Positions 15,608-23,928 of a DNA stretch of 27,716 nt are shown in pieces. The notes under the pieces were generated by a model, which was not told the DNA's origin, ran no database searches, and saw only the letters and a program-made list of their open reading frames with translations. Positions within the stretch are counted from its first letter, which is position 1; every line of letters starts with the position of its first letter. Source of the DNA: Luteococcus sp052116585 (GTDB taxonomy: Bacteria > Actinomycetota > Actinomycetes > Propionibacteriales > Propionibacteriaceae); contig NZ_JBQKKT010000031.1 in NCBI RefSeq assembly GCF_052116585.1, forward strand, positions 1-27,716. Direction: 5' to 3'. The translations under genes and the position numbers were made by a program.

Positions 15608-16186
15608 GTGGCAGATTCCCGCAGGCCCGTCTGGGCGTCGCCAACCATCTTCGTGCTGCTGGTGGCCATGCCCATCCTGGAGGTCTGGGTTCTGCTGCAG
15701 GTGGGGCGGGCGATCGGCGGGCTGCCCACCATCGCCATCCTGGTCCTGGAGGCTGTGCTCGGTGCGTGGCTCATGCGTCGCGAGGGCGCTCGGACGATCA
15801 CGGCGCTCAAGCAAACCCTGCGGGCAGGAAGGATGCCCACCAGTGAGCTCAGCGACGCGGTGCTCGTACTGGTCGGCGGACTGTTGCTGATGCTGCCGGG
15901 ATTCGTGACCGACGTGGGTGGTTTCGTCCTGCTGCTTCCCTGGACGCGGCCCTTGGCTCGGCGTCTGCTGGATCGCTGGGCGGCAGCGAAGCTCGAACGG
16001 CAGGGCATCGCGATGGATCTGCTGAGGGCTCGAACGGATCCGCGGATGACCATCGACGGTGAGGTGATCCCGGGCCATGTCGTGGACGCCGAGGAATCGA
16101 CCCATGCCCGGAACGCATCGACGGGGGAGGGCTCTCGTCGCGATGACGGGCCCGAGCCGCCGGCCATTTCCGGCACGGTTCTCTAG
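15608..16186 (+). CDS. fxsA: FxsA-family membrane protein
   Basis: 192 residues from the GTG at 15608, two bases after the mannose synthase stop, with AGGAAGG ten bases upstream. Hydrophobic segments near 12-32, 38-55 and 80-103 and the sequences VGGLLLMLPGFVTDVGG and LEAVLGAWLMRREG are characteristic of FxsA. In E. coli the family is linked to suppression of F-plasmid exclusion of phage T7; its normal role is unknown. The last 50 residues are hydrophilic and cytoplasmic. It is the last gene of this operon: a strong terminator hairpin follows. Confidence 0.88.
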   Translation: MADSRRPVWASPTIFVLLVAMPILEVWVLLQVGRAIGGLPTIAILVLEAVLGAWLMRREGARTITALKQTLRAGRMPTSELSDAVLVLVGGLLLMLPGFVTDVGGFVLLLPWTRPLARRLLDRWAAAKLERQGIAMDLLRARTDPRMTIDGEVIPGHVVDAEESTHARNASTGEGSRRDDGPEPPAISGTVL

Positions 16187-16231
16187 CCAACCTCCTTGGC
16201 CGCAGCCTCGTCCACGGGTGCCGCAACGTGT

Positions 16232-16270
16232 CAGGAGGCCGGGACCCCCGTGAGGGGTCCCGGCCTCCTG
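16232..16270. terminator. Bidirectional terminator hairpin between fxsA and rbpA
   Basis: Perfect 17-bp stem (16232-16248 with 16254-16270) around the loop CGTGA, placed between two convergent genes, so it can end transcription from both sides. Confidence 0.8.
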
Positions 16271-16313
16271 TTCGTCACACTGGTGCTTGGTGGTGCTGCG
16301 CAGCTCGCTGGTG

Positions 16314-16646
16314 TCACTGGTCCTTGCGGAGCAGTTCGAGCCGCTCCTCGAGCAGGACTTCCAGTTCCTTGATGCTGCGGCGCTCGCGCAGCATGTCCCA
16401 GTGGGTGCGCGCTGGCTTGGTCACCTTCTCCTCCGGCTGGGTGCCGTCGCTGCGTAGGCTGTTGCTGCCACAGCGAGGGCATTCCCACTCGGCGGGAAGT
16501 TCCGCCTCCATCGCAAAGGTGACGTCGAAGTGGTGGTCATTGGCGCAGTCGAAACCGACGGTCTGCCGTGCGGCGAACTCGATCCCTTCCTCGTCCTCGA
16601 AGCTCTTCGCTCCAAGGCCCATGCCCCTCAGTGCCCGGTCTGCCAT
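16314..16646 (-). CDS. rbpA: RNA polymerase-binding protein RbpA
   Basis: 110 residues, normal for the family. RbpA binds RNA polymerase and the group 1/2 sigma factor and helps open promoters in actinobacteria. The N-terminus MADRALRGMGLGA, a zinc-type site with C34, C56 and C59 plus H38 as a possible fourth ligand, and the conserved C-terminal THWDMLRERRSIKELE sigma-interaction helix are all present. The ATG at 16646 is preceded by AAGGAGGAG, one of the strongest ribosome-binding sites in the window. The gene converges with fxsA. Its presence suits a genome with many promoters that rely mainly on the -10 box. Confidence 0.95.
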   Translation of the reverse strand: MADRALRGMGLGAKSFEDEEGIEFAARQTVGFDCANDHHFDVTFAMEAELPAEWECPRCGSNSLRSDGTQPEEKVTKPARTHWDMLRERRSIKELEVLLEERLELLRKDQ

Positions 16647-16727
16647 GGTCCGCTCCTCCTTGTCGCCCCCGAACTTCTTGTCCTGGCGAAATTCGTGTCC
16701 CGGTGACCCGGGTGGTCCATCCTCTGG

Positions 16728-17555
16728 TCAACGTCTGGGACGTGTGATTTGTTCCCCGTCGCTCGCGGCGGGGTGGTGCCACAGGTCCCGCTCGACCAGA
16801 ACGTCCTTGAGGACGTCGGCGGCATCGGTCACGATGCCGTCGACTCCGAGATCGATCAGCCGATGCATGTGTGCGGCATCATTGATGGTCCACACGTGCA
16901 CCACCTTGCCACGTCTGTGGGCCGCGTCAAGGAGCCAGGGCGTCAGCAGATGCACCCGGCGTCCAGCCACCACGTGGTCCTCCGGCATCTGGAAGGCGAG
17001 TCCCGGGCTGGCCAGCAGCTGGGGGAGCAACGGCACCCGGGCAGTCCAGGCCACCCCGACGGGTCCCACCGACGTGGCGACGTGTCCCCGGGTGAGCCTG
17101 CGAAAACGTTGCAGGCTGTTCTGGTTGAAGGACCCGACGCAGACCCGGTCCTGGGCCCCGTGCCGGCGAAGGCACGCGACGAGGGGATCGATCGCGGACG
17201 GGCTCTTGATGTCGATGTTCAGGAAGCTGTCGGGGAAGGCGTCGACAACCTCGTCCAGGGTGGGGATCTGGTCCTGGCCCGCGATCCGGGCCTCGCGGAC
17301 CTGCTCCAGCGTCAGGTCACGGATCCGGCCGCTGGAATCGGTGACACGGTCCAGTTCTGGATCGTGGAAGGCCACGAGCTCCCCGTCCGCGGTCGCGTGG
17401 ACGTCGGTCTCCAAATGGGTGTAGCCCAGCGCCACCGCCTGACCGAAGGCATGCAGTGTGTTCTCCCGGCCGACATTTCCCGGCAAGAGCGAACCACCGC
17501 GATGGGCGAGCGCCGTGAAGGTCTGGCTGAAATAGGGGTGGTTGTGGGCCAGCAT
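16728..17555 (-). CDS. Glycerophosphodiester phosphodiesterase
   Basis: 275 residues. Hydrolyses glycerophosphodiesters from phospholipid turnover to glycerol-3-phosphate and an alcohol. The GDPD TIM-barrel residues are visible: H18-R19 (AHRGG), E31-N32 (ENTLHAF), E49 and D51 (ETDVHATADG), H64-D65 (FHDPELDRVT), and the DIK segment at 115-117. VHVWTINDAAHMHRLIDLGVDGIVTD is the usual end of the barrel. No signal peptide, so cytoplasmic. A TAGGCT box lies six bases before the ATG, no Shine-Dalgarno is present: likely leaderless. It lies between rbpA and the PGPGW gene on the same strand. Confidence 0.92.
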   Translation of the reverse strand: MLAHNHPYFSQTFTALAHRGGSLLPGNVGRENTLHAFGQAVALGYTHLETDVHATADGELVAFHDPELDRVTDSSGRIRDLTLEQVREARIAGQDQIPTLDEVVDAFPDSFLNIDIKSPSAIDPLVACLRRHGAQDRVCVGSFNQNSLQRFRRLTRGHVATSVGPVGVAWTARVPLLPQLLASPGLAFQMPEDHVVAGRRVHLLTPWLLDAAHRRGKVVHVWTINDAAHMHRLIDLGVDGIVTDAADVLKDVLVERDLWHHPAASDGEQITRPRR

Positions 17556-17597
17556 GCGTAGAGCCTAGCCACCCCGGGGTCCTGCGGAGGGGATCGG

Positions 17598-18113
17598 TCA
17601 GCGCTGGACCCAGGGCAATCGCTCGAGCTGGGTGGCGATGCCGTCGGGGACCCAGTCTGGTAGGCCGAACCACACCGCGATGCCGTACCAGGTGACCAGG
17701 ATTGCGATCACGCAGACGAGCCCCAGCCCTCTCTTCCACGGCAGGGGCAGCGCCTGGAAGCGATCGAAGAAGGACTTGAACCAGAGCATCACCCGGTGTG
17801 CCCAGGCGAACTCGCTGGAGAGAACCACCAGACCCAGCATGAACAGTGGGATGCCGCCCGGTCCCGGAAGCCATCCCGTCAGGGCAGCGCCCAGCATCAT
17901 GAGGCCGCCCACCAAGCCCACTCCCAGTCGGTACCAGAACAGCGAGACGGGATTGGCGCGGATTCTGGCTCGCCATGCCCAGCGGTCCCTGGGCCAGTCA
18001 TCCGCCAGGTCCTGGAGGGGTTCGAAACTGGAATCCAGGTCCACGGGGACCGCGTCGCCCGGGCTGCCCAGGGGCAGCTCCGAGCTCCTCGGATCGTCGT
18101 GGTCGGCGTGCAT
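17598..18113 (-). CDS. PGPGW-type transmembrane protein (TIGR02611-like)
   Basis: 171 residues with an acidic soluble N-terminus (about 1-50) and three likely membrane segments (about 60-80, 86-104 and 129-148). The segment GWLPGPGGIPLFMLGLVVLSS is the hallmark of the PGPGW family of predicted membrane proteins; function is unknown. A CACTCT box six bases before the ATG suggests a leaderless start. It is 42 bases upstream of the glycerophosphodiesterase gene on the same strand, but that gene has its own -10 box. Divergent to the pyridoxal kinase gene. Confidence 0.8.
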   Translation of the reverse strand: MHADHDDPRSSELPLGSPGDAVPVDLDSSFEPLQDLADDWPRDRWAWRARIRANPVSLFWYRLGVGLVGGLMMLGAALTGWLPGPGGIPLFMLGLVVLSSEFAWAHRVMLWFKSFFDRFQALPLPWKRGLGLVCVIAILVTWYGIAVWFGLPDWVPDGIATQLERLPWVQR

Positions 18114-18254
18114 GCCACCAGAGTGCCAGAGCGTCCGGCCGCGCCCAACCGACCGTGGTCGGGTCCTTCATGCGCCCACGGTCGTGCCCCGGGTCCGGTG
18201 CCCATCCGGTGGTTGGAGGCGCGCGGGAACCTGCAGGGGTGGCAGTATGAGCGA

Positions 18255-19109
18255 ATGACCACCATCTTGTCGATCCAGTCGGCCGTTGCCTACGGCCATG
18301 CAGGTAACTCCGCCGCCGTCTTTCCCCTGCAGCGGCTCGGGGTGGAGGTGTGGCCCGTTCTCACCGTGACCTTCAGCAATCACACCGGCTACGGCGCGTG
18401 GCGCGGCCCCCTGGTGGCCGCCGACGACGTGCGTGAAGTGGTGCTGGGCATCGAAGACCGTCAGGTGCTGGACCAGGCAGACGCGTTGCTGACGGGTTAC
18501 CAGGGCAGTGCGGACATGGGGGCAGTGATCCTGGAGGCCGCCGAGCTCGTGAAGCGGCGCAATCCCAACGCGATCTACTGCTGCGACCCCGTCATGGGCG
18601 ACGTGGGGCGGGGCTTCTACTGTCTTCCCGGGATCCCCGAGTTCATGCGCGACGAGGTGCTGCCCCGCGCCGATGTGATCACGCCGAACCTGTTCGAGCT
18701 GGAATTCCTGACCGGCCGGCAGACGCATTCAGTGGCCGACGTGGTGGCCAGCGCGCGCGGGGTGATCGAACGCGGCCCCAGCACGGTACTGGTGACCTCG
18801 GTGACCGGCGAGGGTGAGGCTCCCGATGTGGTGCGGATGGTGGCCGTGACGGACGATGGTGCCTGGCAGGTGGAGACCCCGATGATCGAGCGCACCTTCA
18901 CCGGTTCGGGCGATCTCACCACCGCCATGTTCCTGGCGCACCTGCTGGAGTCGGGATCGGCACAACAGGCTCTGGGCGCCACCGCGTCGATCGTCTACTC
19001 GGTCCTGCGCACCACCGCTGACCTGGAGCGCAAGGAACTGGCCCTGATCCAGGCGCAGGCCAACGTGAACAATCCTGAATACGTGTTCACCGCAAGTCGC
19101 ATTGACTGA
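18255..19109 (+). CDS. pdxY: Pyridoxal kinase
   Basis: 284 residues, typical PdxY length. Phosphorylates pyridoxal with ATP to give PLP in the salvage pathway, relevant to PLP enzymes such as MetY. Ribokinase-like marks: SIQSAVAYGHAGNSAAVFPLQ at the start, FSNHTGYGAW for the substrate, DPVMGDVGRGFY at 111-122, TPNLFELEFLTG, and FTGSGD with the catalytic base D220. The ATG at 18255 has a CAGTAT box six bases upstream and no Shine-Dalgarno. The next frame starts inside its stop region, so the two are probably co-transcribed. Confidence 0.93.
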   Translation: MTTILSIQSAVAYGHAGNSAAVFPLQRLGVEVWPVLTVTFSNHTGYGAWRGPLVAADDVREVVLGIEDRQVLDQADALLTGYQGSADMGAVILEAAELVKRRNPNAIYCCDPVMGDVGRGFYCLPGIPEFMRDEVLPRADVITPNLFELEFLTGRQTHSVADVVASARGVIERGPSTVLVTSVTGEGEAPDVVRMVAVTDDGAWQVETPMIERTFTGSGDLTTAMFLAHLLESGSAQQALGATASIVYSVLRTTADLERKELALIQAQANVNNPEYVFTASRID

Positions 19110-19659
19110 GCGCGCACAGGCTTCGGCCAGCTGGCGCGGGCACGCGGTTCTCCAGGTGCCCGTGCCGGCGCTGGAGGGCTTCGTGCGTTCCCGGACGCAG
19201 CACCATGACCCGGGATTCCTGGGGCAGCCCGGGCCAGCGGGTGAGCCCTTCGTGCACGCCCATGTGACGCTGCTCGCACCGTTCGACTCGCTGCCGGATG
19301 AGGTGGCGGTCACCCAGGTGCTGGCCAGGCACCGCGCCTTCGACTACGTCCTTCGTCGGCTTGCTGTCTTCGGCAATGGCATCATCCACGCCCGCCCGGA
19401 ACCGGAGGACCACTTCCGTCGCCTCACGGCAGACCTGCGCACAGCCTTCCCGGGCGTCCTGCCGTATCGGGGTCTCCACCCAGTGGCGCCGCACGTCACG
19501 CTGGAGGCCCAAGCTCCGGGCGTCGATCTGCCAACTGTCCGGCAATGGACGAGCCGGGTGCTGCCCGCCCGGACCAGGGCCGAGGCCGTGGACCTCGTCT
19601 GGTACGAGTCAGGAAGCACCCGGCTCCTGCGTCGGTGGCGCCTGGACGGCGTCAGCTGA
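19102..19659 (+). CDS. 2H phosphoesterase (2'-5' RNA ligase superfamily)
   Basis: About 185 residues from a TTG at 19102 that overlaps the pdxY stop; the start is uncertain, since no good ribosome-binding site is seen and GTG codons further in are possible. The two signature motifs are H54-V-T56 (HVTLLAPF) and H131-V-T133 (PHVTLEAQ), which define the paired catalytic histidines of the 2H superfamily. Members act on 2'-5' or cyclic phosphodiesters in RNA or nucleotides; the substrate here is unknown. It converges with murA, with six bases between the stops. Confidence 0.82.
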   Translation: MTERAQASASWRGHAVLQVPVPALEGFVRSRTQHHDPGFLGQPGPAGEPFVHAHVTLLAPFDSLPDEVAVTQVLARHRAFDYVLRRLAVFGNGIIHARPEPEDHFRRLTADLRTAFPGVLPYRGLHPVAPHVTLEAQAPGVDLPTVRQWTSRVLPARTRAEAVDLVWYESGSTRLLRRWRLDGVS

Positions 19660-19665
19660 GCAAAC

Positions 19666-21195
19666 TCACTCGTGGAAGACCTCGATGTGCGCCCCCAGCT
19701 TGTTCAGACGCATTGGCAGGTCCTCGTAGCCACGGTTGATGACGTAGACGTCGCGTAGCACTGTCTCGCCGCGGGCGGCCAGTGCGGCGAGCAGCAGGCA
19801 GACCGCGGGACGAAGGGCCGGCGGGCAGACCAGGTCACGGCCCCGCCAGCGGGTGGGGCCGGCCACGATCAGGCGGTGGGGATCGAGCAGCTGCACATTG
19901 GCACCGAGCTTGTTCAGCTCCAGCAGGTGGATCGCGCGGTTCTCGTAGACCCAGTCGTGCACCATCGTCGAGCCCTCGGCGACGGCCGCGATGACCGCGA
20001 AGAAGGGCAGGTTGTCGATGTTCAGGCCGGGGAAGGGGAGCGGGTGGATCTTGTCCTGGGCTGCCTTGAGCTTCGACGGGTGGACGGTGATGTCCACCAG
20101 CCGGGTGAACTGGTTGCGGCTGGCGTACTCGTCGCTCAGGGTGTAGCGCAGGCCCATCTCCTCCAGGACCGCCAGTTCGATCTCCAGGAACTCGATCGGG
20201 CAACGGGTGATGGTGAGCTCGCTGTCGGTGACGATCGCCGCGGTCAGCAGGCTCATGGCCTCGATGGGGTCCTCGCTGATGTCGTACTCGACGTCGACGT
20301 TGATCTCCTCGACGCCCGTCACGCGCAGCGTGGTGGTTCCGATGCCTTCGATCTGGACACCCAGCATCTGCAGGAAGACGCAGACATCCTGGACCATGTA
20401 GTTCGGCGACGCATTGCGCAGCACGGTGACGCCCGGCGTCTGGGCTGCAGCCAGCAGCGCATTCTCCGTCACCGTGTCACCGCGCTCGGTGAGGGTGATG
20501 TGACGAACATCCTTGCGACGGGTGGCATCGGTGTGGGCCTGGTAGTAGCCCTCGGTGGCCTCCACCTCGAGCCCGAAGGGCCGCAGCACCTGCAGGTGGG
20601 GTTCGATCGTGCGGGCGCCCAGGTTGCAGCCGCCGGCATAGGGCAGCTGGAAGTCCGGGTACTGGTGGAGCAGGGGCCCCAGGAACATGATGATGCTGCG
20701 CGTGCGTCGGGCAGCCTCGACGTCCATGGCCGCCAGGTCGAGTTCCGCGGGGCGGCGCAGGGTGAGATCGGTGTGTGCGTCATTCCAGGTGGCCTCGACG
20801 CCGATGCTGGTGAGCACCTCCAACAGGCGGTTGACCTCCTCGATGCGCGCGATGCCGCGCAGCACGGTGCGGCCGCGGTTGATCAGGCTGCCACACAGCA
20901 GCGCCACGGCGGCATTCTTGCTGGAGCGCACCTCGATGGAGCCGCTGAGCTTCTCGCCGCCCTTGATGCGGAAGTTCATGGTGCCGCTGGTGGCCGGCGT
21001 GATCAGGGGCGATTCGAGGGCCTCGGCGATCCGGTTGATCATCTCGAGGCTCAGGTTCTGGTTGCCGGCCTCGATGCGATGGACGGCGCTCTGCGAGGTG
21101 TTCAACACGTCGGCGAGCTGGTTCTGGGTCAGACCACGCTGCTTGCGTGCGTCCCGGATCAGTCGGCCGATGGAGGCAGGAGTCGTTTCAGTCAC
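19666..21195 (-). CDS. murA: UDP-GlcNAc 1-carboxyvinyltransferase with N-terminal XRE-type HTH domain
   Basis: 509 residues, about 80 longer than classical MurA. Residues 7-61 are a Cro/C1-type helix-turn-helix (LTQNQLADVLNTSQSAVHRIE). From about 73 the EPSP-synthase fold follows, with the MurA residues in place: K93-N94 (SSKN), C190 in AGGCNLGARTIEPHL (the fosfomycin-target cysteine), D394 (LNIDN) and R462 (ALRPAV). MurA adds enolpyruvate from PEP to UDP-GlcNAc, the first committed step of peptidoglycan synthesis. The fusion may make it DNA-binding too. The GTG at 21195 has TACCCT seven bases upstream, so a leaderless start is likely. Whether it is the main MurA or a second copy cannot be known from this window. 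Confidence 0.88.
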   Translation of the reverse strand: MTETTPASIGRLIRDARKQRGLTQNQLADVLNTSQSAVHRIEAGNQNLSLEMINRIAEALESPLITPATSGTMNFRIKGGEKLSGSIEVRSSKNAAVALLCGSLINRGRTVLRGIARIEEVNRLLEVLTSIGVEATWNDAHTDLTLRRPAELDLAAMDVEAARRTRSIIMFLGPLLHQYPDFQLPYAGGCNLGARTIEPHLQVLRPFGLEVEATEGYYQAHTDATRRKDVRHITLTERGDTVTENALLAAAQTPGVTVLRNASPNYMVQDVCVFLQMLGVQIEGIGTTTLRVTGVEEINVDVEYDISEDPIEAMSLLTAAIVTDSELTITRCPIEFLEIELAVLEEMGLRYTLSDEYASRNQFTRLVDITVHPSKLKAAQDKIHPLPFPGLNIDNLPFFAVIAAVAEGSTMVHDWVYENRAIHLLELNKLGANVQLLDPHRLIVAGPTRWRGRDLVCPPALRPAVCLLLAALAARGETVLRDVYVINRGYEDLPMRLNKLGAHIEVFHE

Positions 21196-21242
21196 GCTCT
21201 TCAGGGTAACTCACACCTGAGATATTGCCACTTTGTCCACAC

Positions 21243-21255
21243 TTTCATGGTGAAA
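21243..21255. promoter_or_regulatory. Inverted repeat upstream of murA, operator candidate
   Basis: TTTCA-TGG-TGAAA in the AT-rich 138-base space between murA and lpdA. Perfect five-base arms of the size bound by XRE-type regulators. It sits about 35 bases upstream of the murA -10 and could be a target of the HTH domain of that same protein. Confidence 0.35.
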
Positions 21256-21333
21256 TATTATGGTCATCATGGAATTGGGGATGCGTTGCCGGGCGGGCAG
21301 CTCCCAGGGGCTCGTTTGCCCTAGAGTGGAACC

Positions 21334-22734
21334 ATGAGCTCTCACTTTGACGTCGTCGTCCTCGGCGCGGGCCCCGGTGGCTACGTTGCCGCCATTCGCG
21401 CCGCCCAGCTGGGCAAGAAGGTTGCCATCATCGAGAAGGAGTACTGGGGCGGTGTCTGCCTCAATGTGGGCTGCATCCCCACCAAGTCGCTCCTGCGCAA
21501 TGCGGAGATCGTGCACCTCGTGACCAAGGAGGCCGGCACCTTCGGTCTGTCCGGCGAGATGACCGCGGACTACGGCAAGGCCTTCAGTCGTTCGCGCCAG
21601 GTCAGTGACCGCATGGTCAAGGGCATCCACTTCCTCATGAAGAAGAACAAGATCCAGGAGATCTCCGGCTGGGGAACCTTCGTCGACGCCAAGAAGATCA
21701 GCGTCGCCAAGGAGGACGGCAGCACGGAGGAGGTCACCTTCGACGCCTGCATCATTGCCGTGGGTGCCACCACCAAGCTGCTGCCGGGCACCGAGGTCAG
21801 CAAGAATGTCGTCACCTACAAGGAGCAGATCCTCGCCGAGGAGCTCCCCAAGAGCATCATCATCGGTGGTTCGGGCGCCATCGGCACTGAGTTCGCCTAT
21901 GTCCTGAACTCCTACGGCGTGGACGTGACCATCGTCGAGTACGCCGACCGGATGGTCCCGGCCGAGGACAAGGACATCTCGGCAGAGCTCGCGAAGCAGT
22001 ACAAGAAGCTCGGCATCAAGGTGCTCACCAGCACTGGTGTCCAGGGCGTCGAGGACACCGGTGACGGTGTCAAGGTCACCGTTGCCCCGGCCAAGGGCGG
22101 CGACTCGCAGGTCCTCGAGGCCGACAAGTTCCTGCAGGCGATGGGCTTCGCGCCTCGCACCGACGGTTATGGCCTGGACAAGACTGGCGTCGAGCTGACC
22201 GATCGCGGCGCCATCGCCGTGGACGACTACCTGCGCACGAATGTCGACGGCATCTACGCGATCGGTGACGTGACCGGCAAGATGATGCTGGCGCACGTGG
22301 CCGAGGCCCAGGGCGTCGTGGCCTCCGAGACCATCGCTGGAGCCGAGACCTACCCCGTGAACTACGACTTCATCCCGCGGGCCACCTACTGCCAGCCGCA
22401 GGTGGGCTCCATGGGCTACTCCGAGCAGCAGGCCAAGGACAAGGGCTATGAGGTCAAGGTGGGCAAGTTCCCCTTCAGCGCCAATGGCAAGGCTTGGGGC
22501 CTGGGCGAGGGCGTCGGTTTCGTGAAGATCGTCGCGGACGCCAAGACCAACGAGATCCTCGGCGCCCACATGATTGGCCCGGAGGTGACCGAGCTCCTGC
22601 CGGAGCTGGTCCTGGCCCAGCAGTGGGACCTGCGCGCCGACGAGATCGGCCGCACCGTGCACGCCCACCCGACCCTGTCCGAGGCCATCAAGGAGGCCGC
22701 GGAGGGTGTCGTTGGCCACATGATCAACTTCTGA
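21334..22734 (+). CDS. lpdA: Dihydrolipoyl dehydrogenase
   Basis: 466 residues, standard E3 length. Reoxidises the lipoyl groups of pyruvate or 2-oxoglutarate dehydrogenase (or glycine cleavage) using FAD and NAD. The FAD fold GAGPGGYVAAI is at the N-terminus, the redox pair C42/C47 in CLNVGC, the NAD fold GGSGAIGTEFA near 178, IYAIGDV for FAD, and the dimer-interface H445-P-T with E450 in HAHPTLSE. TAGAGT six bases before the ATG fits a leaderless start. No other subunit gene is nearby. A long terminator hairpin follows. Confidence 0.95.
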   Translation: MSSHFDVVVLGAGPGGYVAAIRAAQLGKKVAIIEKEYWGGVCLNVGCIPTKSLLRNAEIVHLVTKEAGTFGLSGEMTADYGKAFSRSRQVSDRMVKGIHFLMKKNKIQEISGWGTFVDAKKISVAKEDGSTEEVTFDACIIAVGATTKLLPGTEVSKNVVTYKEQILAEELPKSIIIGGSGAIGTEFAYVLNSYGVDVTIVEYADRMVPAEDKDISAELAKQYKKLGIKVLTSTGVQGVEDTGDGVKVTVAPAKGGDSQVLEADKFLQAMGFAPRTDGYGLDKTGVELTDRGAIAVDDYLRTNVDGIYAIGDVTGKMMLAHVAEAQGVVASETIAGAETYPVNYDFIPRATYCQPQVGSMGYSEQQAKDKGYEVKVGKFPFSANGKAWGLGEGVGFVKIVADAKTNEILGAHMIGPEVTELLPELVLAQQWDLRADEIGRTVHAHPTLSEAIKEAAEGVVGHMINF

Positions 22735-22774
22735 TCCGACGGCTTCACTCCACGACGGCTTCGGCTGGCGTTCT

Positions 22775-22835
22775 GGGCAAGGGCCCCGCGCCGTGTGAAC
22801 TGGTCCCCAGTGCACACGGCGCGGGGCCCTTGCCC
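22775..22835 (+). terminator. Very long terminator hairpin after lpdA
   Basis: A perfect 23-bp stem (22775-22797 with 22813-22835). The 15-base apex can fold further: ACTGG (22799-22803) with CCAGT (22807-22811) around TCC, separated from the main stem by one A/G mismatch. No clear T-run follows. Confidence 0.85.
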
Positions 22836-22886
22836 GTGCAGGGGAAAGCAGTGTTGAACGTGGTGAATTTCCGCTAACGTCAACGC

Positions 22887-23858
22887 ATGCCTTCCCGCAG
22901 CACTCGCACCGCCACGGTCACCGCTCTGCTCGCCCTGTCCCTGATGGCTTCGGCCTGCGGCACAGGGGAGTCGTCCGACCAGGCCGCCAGTACGGCCCCC
23001 TCGTCGCAGGGGCTGGATCAGACGGCAGCCCCGAGCCCGACGCCGACGCCCACCCCGGCACCGGAACTGCCGCGCGGTGGGCGCAGCATCTTTCCGGAGC
23101 ACCGACTGTTCGGGTACTCGGGAGCTCCCGGTGCGCCAGGGCAGGGACGGCTGGGCATCGGGGAGCTGGACGATCGCATGGTGGAGATGGAGAAGCGCGC
23201 GCAGCCCTATGCCAAGGGACGCACCATCATGCCGGTGATGGAGCTGATCGCCACCACCGTGCAGCCCAAGCCGGGCAAGGACGGCATGTTCCGATCGCAT
23301 GTGGACGATGCCGTGATCGAGGAATGGCTCGCGGTGGCCCGCAAGCACCGGGCCATGCTGCTGCTCAACATCCAGCCCGGCCGCAGCAGCTTCCCCACGG
23401 AGATCAAGGTCTACGAGAAGTGGCTGAAGGAGCCCGACGTCGGCCTGGCGTTGGACCCGGAATGGCGGATGGGTCCCGATGAGATCCCCATGAAGACCTT
23501 CGGTCATGTCTCGGCCGCGGAGCTCAATGAGTGTGCGCAGTGGGTCTCCCAACTCGTCGCGCAGCACAATCTGCCGGAGAAGGTCCTGCTGTACCACCAG
23601 CTGAACGAGGGTGTGGTGGGCAATGAGCCCAGCTTGAAGGCAGCCAAGGGGGTGGTGCTGATCAAGTCCGTCGACGGAATCGGTTCCCCCGGGGCCAAGA
23701 CCGAAACGTGGAAGCGCGTCGTGGCGAAGAAGCCCCGTCATGTCCATCCCGGCTTCAAGCTCTTCTATGAAGAGGACGTCGCCACTGGCGGGCGCCTCAT
23801 GACGCCCGCAGAGGTGATGGCCCTGGTTCCCCAACCGGAGTACGTGCTGTTCGAGTGA
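22887..23858 (+). CDS. Putative lipoprotein with uncharacterised, TIM-barrel-like extracellular domain
   Basis: 323 residues. The signal peptide ends in the lipobox-like LMASAC with C24 as the lipidated residue, a substrate for the Lnt encoded in this window. Residues 25-60 are a Ser/Thr/Pro linker with PTPTPTP. The rest (about 62-323) alternates strands and helices: IMPVMELIATTV, AMLLLNIQPGRS, GLALDPEWRM, KVLLYHQLNE and GVVLIKSVDGIG. I read this as a barrel-type fold found in uncharacterised actinobacterial secreted proteins; no enzyme family is assigned. TAACGT lies six bases before the ATG, so a leaderless transcript is likely, with TTGAAC upstream at a short spacing. Confidence 0.75.
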   Translation: MPSRSTRTATVTALLALSLMASACGTGESSDQAASTAPSSQGLDQTAAPSPTPTPTPAPELPRGGRSIFPEHRLFGYSGAPGAPGQGRLGIGELDDRMVEMEKRAQPYAKGRTIMPVMELIATTVQPKPGKDGMFRSHVDDAVIEEWLAVARKHRAMLLLNIQPGRSSFPTEIKVYEKWLKEPDVGLALDPEWRMGPDEIPMKTFGHVSAAELNECAQWVSQLVAQHNLPEKVLLYHQLNEGVVGNEPSLKAAKGVVLIKSVDGIGSPGAKTETWKRVVAKKPRHVHPGFKLFYEEDVATGGRLMTPAEVMALVPQPEYVLFE

Positions 23859-23928
23859 CGGTTCGCGCAGAGCCGAGCGGCTGCCACAGTCCGTGATCGG
23901 GCGGGTGCGGGACCGTAGGCTGGCCTCC

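Noticed and set aside
18247..18258. Three-codon mini-frame ATGAGCGAATGA before pdxY
   Set aside because: Too short to call a uORF, and the CAGTAT box would place transcription start downstream of its ATG.
21211..22815. Long minus-strand open frame of 534 codons
   Set aside because: Antisense to lpdA, which is unambiguous.
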